A stretch of 11,724 nt of DNA, taken from Candidatus Omnitrophota bacterium. Its GTDB lineage: Bacteria; Omnitrophota; Koll11; VGKN01. Numbering within the stretch: the first letter of the stretch is position 1; the number at the start of each line of letters is the position of its first letter. The stretch lies in NCBI GenBank assembly GCA_016867055.1, contig VGKN01000023.1, positions 1 to 11,724 on the forward strand. The letters run 5' to 3'. Both the position numbers and the translations under genes were made by a program. The notes under the pieces were generated by a model. It made no database searches. It was not told the DNA's origin and worked only from the letters and a program-made list of their open reading frames with translations. Below, piece by piece: positions 7,849 through 11,724 of the stretch.

Positions 7849-7933
7849 GTAACGTGTAATGCGTAACATGTAACGAGTAAAAAGTCATTAAGTTTTTGAT
7901 TACGCGTTACGAGTTACTGGTTACTCGTTACTT
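7849..7933. repeat. Inverted heptanucleotide repeat between purN and the phosphohexomutase gene
   Basis: Plus strand: GTAACGT, GTAATGC, GTAACAT, GTAACGA and a partial GTAAAAA at 7849-7883, all in strict 7-nt phase. After a 15-nt centre the reverse-complement unit follows: ATTACGC, GTTACGA, GTTACTG, GTTACTC, GTTACTT at 7899-7933, again in 7-nt phase. The two arms can pair into a long hairpin. The purN stop codon (7930-7928) is part of the last unit. This fills the only sizeable gap between purN and the next gene. Confidence 0.85.
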
Positions 7934-8557
7934 GTTTTTGTCCCTAATTTTTACCTTCCTTCCCTCTACCTTTAGTTTTCCTTCCACAAATAACTTGATT
8001 GCCTTAGGATATATAATATGCTCTCTTTCATGAATTCTTCTGGCAAGTGTCTCTTCTGTATCCCCATCCTTAATTCTTACCACATCCTGCAGTATTATTG
8101 GGCCTGTGTCAACTCCCTCATCAACAAAATGGACGGTAGGGCCAGTTAGCCTTACCCCATATTCAAGCGCATCCTTAATCCCTTCTGTGCCTCTAAAGGA
8201 AGGTAGTAGTGCAGGGTGGATATTCAAGATTTTATTTTTATACCTCCTCACCAATTCAGTTCCCAAAACTCTCATAAATCCTGCGAGAACTATTAAATCT
8301 ATATTATATCTTTTCAGATATTTCAGTATTTCTCTGTTAAACTCTATCCTTGAACTAAATTTTTTTGGGTCAATAAAAAAATTGTTAATCTTTGCTTTCT
8401 TTGCTCTTACCAAGGCATAGGCATCCCTTCTATCGCTTATAACAAGGCGAAGATTTGCTTTTATATAACCCCCTCTCACCTTATCTATAATTGCCTGCAG
8501 GTTTGTTCCTTTGCCGGAACAGAATATAGCAATATTTAGAAGTCCTTTATTTTTCAT
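7928..8557 (-). CDS. purN: Phosphoribosylglycinamide formyltransferase (PurN), 209 aa
   Basis: Transfers a formyl group from 10-formyltetrahydrofolate to GAR, giving FGAR, in de novo purine synthesis. Visible: the phosphate-binding SGKGTN loop (14-19), AGFMRVL (92-98), catalytic NIHPALLPSFRG with Asn112 and His114, and GPTVHFVDEGVDTGPIILQD with Asp150. All catalytic residues are present and the length is typical. The start overlaps the thioredoxin stop as ATGA, so the pair is probably translationally coupled. The C-terminal Lys codon and stop codon are supplied by the first unit of the heptad repeat, so the original stop may have been replaced when the repeat arrived. purB and purC lie about 6 kb further on. 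Confidence 0.97.
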   Translation of the reverse strand: MKNKGLLNIAIFCSGKGTNLQAIIDKVRGGYIKANLRLVISDRRDAYALVRAKKAKINNFFIDPKKFSSRIEFNREILKYLKRYNIDLIVLAGFMRVLGTELVRRYKNKILNIHPALLPSFRGTEGIKDALEYGVRLTGPTVHFVDEGVDTGPIILQDVVRIKDGDTEETLARRIHEREHIIYPKAIKLFVEGKLKVEGRKVKIRDKNK

Positions 8558-8886
8558 TTTGTTAATAATTCCTCAATCCTTTTTATAAGCTCTTTTTTTG
8601 ATACAGCACCTATTAATCTTGAACATTCCTTGTTATCTTTAAAAAATATAACGGTGGGTATATTCATAACGCCAAATCTTGTGGGCGTTTGGGGATTAGC
8701 GTCCACATCAAGCTTACCAACTCTAAGTTTACCTATATATTCCTTAGCAACCTCATCCACTATTGGAGAAAACATCTTGCACGGTCCGCACCACTCTGCC
8801 CAGAAATCAACTATTAAGGGTGCATTTGATGAGTTTAACTCCTTGTCAAAATTTTCGTCTGTAAATCGTATTACATTTTTATCCAT
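8554..8886 (-). CDS. trxA: Thioredoxin, 110 aa
   Basis: Cytosolic dithiol reductant. It has the thioredoxin fold with active site WCGPC (residues 32-36) in VDFWAEWCGPCKMFSPIVDE, the buried aspartate of LIVDFW, VDANP near 61-65 and the cis-proline in NIPTVIFF (Pro77). No signal peptide is seen, so it is cytosolic. Length is standard. The ATG follows TAGGAGGG with a good spacing, and the TAG of that SD is the rnfB stop codon, so it is translated closely behind the Rnf subunits. No thioredoxin reductase is in the window. Naming it trxA is by family; paralogues elsewhere may exist. Confidence 0.95.
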   Translation of the reverse strand: MDKNVIRFTDENFDKELNSSNAPLIVDFWAEWCGPCKMFSPIVDEVAKEYIGKLRVGKLDVDANPQTPTRFGVMNIPTVIFFKDNKECSRLIGAVSKKELIKRIEELLTK

Positions 8887-8902
8887 ATTTTAATATTCCC
8901 TC

Positions 8903-9694
8903 CTATTCTTTAGCTACTATGCATTTTGTCGGGCAGACCTTAACGCACGCCATGCAGCTTGTGCATTTTGAAAAATCTATTGTTGCCAGATTATCATTTA
9001 CATATATTGCATCAAACTCACATACCTTCTCGCACTTCCTGCAGGCAATGCAACTAACTGAGCATGCCTTCATAGAAACAGCACCCTTATCCTTAGAAAA
9101 GCATGCAACTGAAACCTTGTTTTTTGTAGGCATAAAGACAATTATATTTTTGGGGCATGTTTTTATACATAAACCGCAGGCGGTGCATTTTTCCTCATTT
9201 ACAATTGGTATACCGTCCTCTCCTATCCTTAATGCATCAAAGGGACAAACCCTTACACAATCACCAAAACCAAGACATCCATAGATACAAGCCTTCTGTC
9301 CACTATGAAGCATATTTACTGCAGCGCAGGTAGTAACGCCTTCATATCTATACCTATCAAGGGCGCGGTGACCACCCTTACAGAGTATGGTCACAGTTTT
9401 CTTTGTAACTGTTTCTACCTCCACGCCCAATATGCTGGCAATCCCTTTGTGTGCACTTTCTCCGCCAGGGGCACAGGCAGTTGGACCTGCTTTCCCCTTA
9501 GCAATTGCCTCGGCAAGAGCAAGACAACCTGCATTGCCACAGGCACCACAGTTTGAGCCTGGAAGAAAATTTAAAATCTCCTGGATCCTTGGGTCAGTCT
9601 GAACAGAGAAAATCTTAAGGGTATAGGCAAGCCCTATACCGAATAAAAAACCAATCGCTGAAAGCGTTATAACTGAAATTATTACAGTCTGCAT
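8903..9694 (-). CDS. rnfB: RnfB, iron-sulfur subunit of the Rnf complex, 263 aa
   Basis: Cytoplasm-facing ferredoxin-like subunit that takes electrons from reduced ferredoxin into the Rnf membrane complex. One N-terminal membrane helix (about 3-26) is followed by the RnfB-specific cluster motif GSNCGACGNAGC with Cys49, Cys52, Cys57 and a later Cys74 in PTACAPGG. Further cysteine motifs follow: CIYGCLGFGDCVRVCP (136-151), CTACGLCIKTCP (170-181), CSVSCIACRKCEKVCE (211-226) and CTSCMACVKVCP (244-255), so several 4Fe-4S clusters beyond the first are expected. The length is in the range of anaerobe RnfB. It is the last Rnf gene of a D-G-E-A-B order and is separated from rnfA by a repeat-filled gap of 91 nt. 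No strong SD precedes its ATG. Confidence 0.97.
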   Translation of the reverse strand: MQTVIISVITLSAIGFLFGIGLAYTLKIFSVQTDPRIQEILNFLPGSNCGACGNAGCLALAEAIAKGKAGPTACAPGGESAHKGIASILGVEVETVTKKTVTILCKGGHRALDRYRYEGVTTCAAVNMLHSGQKACIYGCLGFGDCVRVCPFDALRIGEDGIPIVNEEKCTACGLCIKTCPKNIIVFMPTKNKVSVACFSKDKGAVSMKACSVSCIACRKCEKVCEFDAIYVNDNLATIDFSKCTSCMACVKVCPTKCIVAKE

Positions 9695-9721
9695 AATTTC
9701 TAAACCAAAAATTAGTTTATT

Positions 9722-9783
9722 GAGTTGCTTGAGTTTTTAAAAACTCTATTAACTCTATAACTCAAGTAACTCTAGTAACGAGT
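9722..9783. repeat. Inverted GAGTT/AACTC repeat between rnfA and rnfB
   Basis: On the plus strand GAGTT at 9722 and 9731 is followed by AACTC at 9742, 9751, 9759 and 9768, with a spacing of 8-9 nt. The centre is the perfect 16-bp palindrome GAGTTTTTAAAAACTC at 9731-9746. The outer end TAGTAACGAGT shares its core with the GTAACGA units of the repeat after purN. It occupies most of the 91-nt gap. Confidence 0.75.
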
Positions 9784-9785
9784 GG

Positions 9786-10394
9786 CTATATCTTAAACCC
9801 ACTAAAACCCAAAAATGCCATTGACATAAGTGCAGCTATTATAAATGTTATAGGAACACCTTTTAAAGATTTTGGCACATCTACTAAATCAAGTCTCTCG
9901 CGTATCCCAGACATAAGAAACATCGCAAGCATATATCCTATCCCCGCGCTAAAACCCTGTATCAAACTAGATATACAACTATATTGAACGGCCTTGTCAT
10001 TTAAAAAAAACATCTCACTGTTTAAAACAGCCACTCCAAACACAGCACAGTTTACAGTTATAAGGGGAAGGTATATCCCGAATGCCCGAAATAATGGCGG
10101 GCTTATCTTCTGAATCACTATCTCCACAAACTGCACAAACGAGGCGATAACTAAAATAAAGGCGATGGTTCTTAAATAGGTTATATGATAAGGCAAAAGC
10201 ACATAATTATAAATAAGCCATGAGATAAACGACGCCATTGTGGTGACAAATGTAACCGCAACGCCCATGCTTACAGCAGGCCTTGTCTCTTTTGATACGC
10301 CTATAAAGGAGCAAAGCCCTAAGAATTTTGACAGGATAAAGTTATTAATCAAGATTGCACTTATTGCAATCATTATGAATTTTGAGATGTCCAT
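9786..10394 (-). CDS. rnfA: RnfA, membrane subunit of the Rnf complex, 202 aa
   Basis: Integral membrane subunit (about six helices) forming with RnfE the central half-channels of the ion-pumping complex. The sequence has NNFILSKFLGLCSF at the N-terminus with Cys28, and GIYLPLITVNCAVFG with Cys116. In characterised Rnf/Nqr complexes such cysteine pairs in RnfA and RnfE (NqrE/NqrD) hold a membrane 2Fe-2S cluster, so both ligands appear present here. Length is slightly above the usual 190-odd residues. The start is well supported by GGAG 5 nt before the ATG at 10394. It follows rnfE after a 100-nt gap containing an inverted repeat. Confidence 0.96.
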   Translation of the reverse strand: MDISKFIMIAISAILINNFILSKFLGLCSFIGVSKETRPAVSMGVAVTFVTTMASFISWLIYNYVLLPYHITYLRTIAFILVIASFVQFVEIVIQKISPPLFRAFGIYLPLITVNCAVFGVAVLNSEMFFLNDKAVQYSCISSLIQGFSAGIGYMLAMFLMSGIRERLDLVDVPKSLKGVPITFIIAALMSMAFLGFSGFKI

Positions 10395-10431
10395 ATTTAC
10401 TCCGACCTTCTGCTAATACTTCGAAGATAAA

Positions 10432-10529
10432 TCCAAATGACAAATTCCAAATGACAAAACATTGTTTTGGTAATTTATTATTGTAACTTTAAGTTTATTT
10501 TGAACTTTGGATTTTGACATTTGTCATTG
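10432..10529. repeat. Inverted TCCAAATGACAAA repeat between rnfE and rnfA, invading the rnfE end
   Basis: TCCAAATGACAAA occurs at 10432-10444 and again at 10446-10458, 14 nt apart. A diverged inverted copy (TTTGGATTTTGACATTTGTCATT) occupies 10507-10529. The inverted arm lies inside rnfE and encodes its last residues, including the stop region near 10495. The centre is A/T-rich. It resembles the other two gap repeats in design, though not in unit sequence. Confidence 0.75.
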
Positions 10530-11118
10530 ATTTTTTTATCTGTATATAATTCGTAAGTCCTATCAGAAGCCCTATGGTTAAAAGGGCGCCTGGTGCAAGT
10601 ATCATTACTGTGGCTGGCTCAAAACCTTTAAAATACTGAAAACCCAATATTCTGCCCGAACCTAAAAATTCTCTTATCGCAGAAATTATCACAAGGGCAA
10701 TTGCAAAGCCCGCACCCATTCCAAGGGCGTCAAATACAGAATTTAAAACCTTGTTCTTTGAGGCAAATGCCTCTGCCCTTCCAAGCACAATACAGTTTAC
10801 AACTATCAATGGCACAAATATACCCAGAGACTCACTTAGAGCGGGCGTATATGCCTTCATAATAAGTTCTGTTATTGTAACAAATGTTGCAATAACTACT
10901 ATAAAGCAAGGTATTCTTATCTTATCGGGAATAAAATTCCTTAACATAGAAATTATTATATTTGAGCCAAATAATACAAATGTGGCTGCAATGCCCATAC
11001 CTATCCCATTTAACACTGTAACAGATACGGCTAAGGTTGGACAAAGCCCAAGCACAAGTTTAAACGTAGGGTTTTCTATCGTTATGCCTTTGGTAAATTC
11101 CTTGAGTAGTGTTTTCAT
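10495..11118 (-). CDS. rnfE: RnfE, membrane subunit of the Rnf complex, 207 aa
   Basis: Integral membrane partner of RnfA, with about six helices. Family landmarks are ENPTFKLVLGLCPTLAVS with Cys26 and SLGIFVPLIVVNCIVLGRAE with Cys109, the expected ligands for half of the membrane 2Fe-2S site. The ATG overlaps the rnfG stop as ATGA, so coupled translation is likely. The C-terminal tail after the last helix (about KKSMTNVKIQSSK) is encoded by the inverted arm of a gap repeat and does not look like conserved RnfE sequence. The protein has therefore probably acquired a new end by repeat insertion, without loss of the membrane core. Confidence 0.96.
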   Translation of the reverse strand: MKTLLKEFTKGITIENPTFKLVLGLCPTLAVSVTVLNGIGMGIAATFVLFGSNIIISMLRNFIPDKIRIPCFIVVIATFVTITELIMKAYTPALSESLGIFVPLIVVNCIVLGRAEAFASKNKVLNSVFDALGMGAGFAIALVIISAIREFLGSGRILGFQYFKGFEPATVMILAPGALLTIGLLIGLTNYIQIKKSMTNVKIQSSK

Positions 11119-11642
11119 CGTTTACTCTTTAAAAACTCCTCGGCTTCTTTCTTAACGCCTTCAAGCACCGCCTTACTTGAAACAGTTGCACCTGTTATAG
11201 CTTGAACATTTTTAAAATTCAGTTCTTCAATTCTCTTTTCCTTAAACTGCTCTAAAAACCAAGGATGCTTTTCGCCTGATTTAACCTCTGTAATTCTTGC
11301 TCCTAAGCCTGGCGTCTCTGTATGTTCTAACACCTGTACACCCTTTATCTTGCCATCTATGGCAATACCAACTAAAATCTTTATATCTCCAGAATAACCT
11401 CGGGAATTGGCTCTTATGATATAACCAACTGTTCTACCCCTATTGCTACCTTCAAAATATTCCTCGCCCTGGTTAGTTATGACTTTGAACTTATTAGCAG
11501 TTGGTAAAACCTCTTTTAATAAGGCGAGTTCTTCCCTTGAGCGCTGGGATGCAATAACAGGCTGGGTAATCTGATACACAAGCGCCAAAACCAAAGAGGC
11601 AATAAAACATATAGCCATCAATATAACGCCGAATTTTATCAT
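11115..11642 (-). CDS. rnfG: RnfG, FMN-bearing subunit of the Rnf complex, 175 aa
   Basis: Periplasm-facing electron carrier with covalently bound FMN. One N-terminal membrane helix (about 5-26) is followed by the FMN-binding domain. The flavinylation motif is present as AITGATVSSKAV with the acceptor Thr153, preceded by VLEHTETPGLGARI and HPWFLEQF, both typical of the family. The length is on the short side of RnfG, as in many anaerobes. The start overlaps the rnfD stop (ATGA) and the stop overlaps the rnfE start (ATGA). Attachment of FMN requires an ApbE-type transferase, which is not in this window. Confidence 0.96.
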   Translation of the reverse strand: MIKFGVILMAICFIASLVLALVYQITQPVIASQRSREELALLKEVLPTANKFKVITNQGEEYFEGSNRGRTVGYIIRANSRGYSGDIKILVGIAIDGKIKGVQVLEHTETPGLGARITEVKSGEKHPWFLEQFKEKRIEELNFKNVQAITGATVSSKAVLEGVKKEAEEFLKSKR

Positions 11643-11724
11643 TTCTTCTTAATGGGTTTGACAAATCCAAATTTTTTCGGCTTAGTAAATCTATCTATAA
11701 TTGGGGTTGCCGAATTCATAATTA
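11639..11724 (-). CDS. rnfD: RnfD, C-terminal 27 residues, cut by the window edge
   Basis: The visible end reads NSATPIIDRFTKPKKFGF followed by VKPIKKK and a TGA. The pattern N-x-x-x-PxIDRxTKPxxFG is the usual cytoplasmic C-terminus of RnfD, the second flavin-bearing membrane subunit. The stop overlaps the rnfG ATG. The rest of rnfD, and rnfC if the order is C-D-G-E-A-B, should lie beyond position 11724. There are too few residues to say more. Confidence 0.85.
   Translation of the reverse strand, partial: IMNSATPIIDRFTKPKKFGFVKPIKKK

Noticed and set aside
7849..7933. CRISPR array or tandem binding sites
   Set aside because: A 7-nt unit with no spacers cannot be CRISPR; the inverted second half points to a hairpin rather than an operator array.
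8919..9284. Plus-strand frame of 121 codons opposite rnfB
   Set aside because: His/Phe/Thr-rich translation is the mirror of the cysteine-rich ferredoxin motifs; it is a shadow frame.

Overview
All supported genes in this window lie on the minus strand, so transcription runs from position 11724 down to 1. The A+T-rich sequence, an RnfCDGEAB-type gene order (D-G-E-A-B visible), a lipobox lipoprotein and an FtsB homologue suggest an anaerobic bacterium with a Gram-negative-type envelope. An uncultured lineage such as Omnitrophota would fit, but I cannot fix the phylum from sequence reading alone and hold that guess weakly.

Layout in transcription order. (1) 11724-8903: the end of rnfD, then rnfG, rnfE, rnfA and rnfB, which encode a membrane ferredoxin:NAD+ oxidoreductase that couples electron transfer to an ion gradient. 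(2) 8886-7928: a thioredoxin and purN. (3) 7834-4425: a phosphohexomutase, enolase, an FtsB/DivIC-like division protein and a single-S1-domain RNA-binding protein. (4) 4415-3696: an initiator tRNA (tRNA-fMet) gene interrupted by a 643-nt group I intron that encodes a PD-(D/E)XK homing endonuclease of the I-Ssp6803I type. (5) 3600-1435: an unrecognised two-helix membrane protein and a PA2779-like / PA2778-like pair (small membrane protein plus C39-like cysteine peptidase lipoprotein with TPRs). (6) 1424-1: purB and the start of purC.

Most neighbouring genes overlap or nearly touch (ATGA or TAATG junctions, stop codons inside Shine-Dalgarno sequences), so this is a dense set of co-directional operons. 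Purine synthesis is represented three times (purN, purB, purC), interleaved with central carbon, redox and division genes.

The most notable element is the tRNA-fMet intron. Its exon junctions, internal guide sequence, P2-P9 helices and endonuclease active-site residues can all be read directly. The endonuclease frame sits in the P1 loop, starts three bases inside the intron and ends across the guide sequence and P2.

A second layer is a set of three short intergenic repeats (7849-7933, 9722-9783, 10432-10529). They differ in sequence but share one design: a short unit repeated with constant spacing, then repeated again in inverted orientation. They occupy the three widest gaps of the rnf-purN-phosphohexomutase stretch. 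A 35-bp imperfect palindrome starts at the terminal A of the tRNA. The enolase gene has a near-consensus promoter placed so close that its transcript would be almost leaderless.
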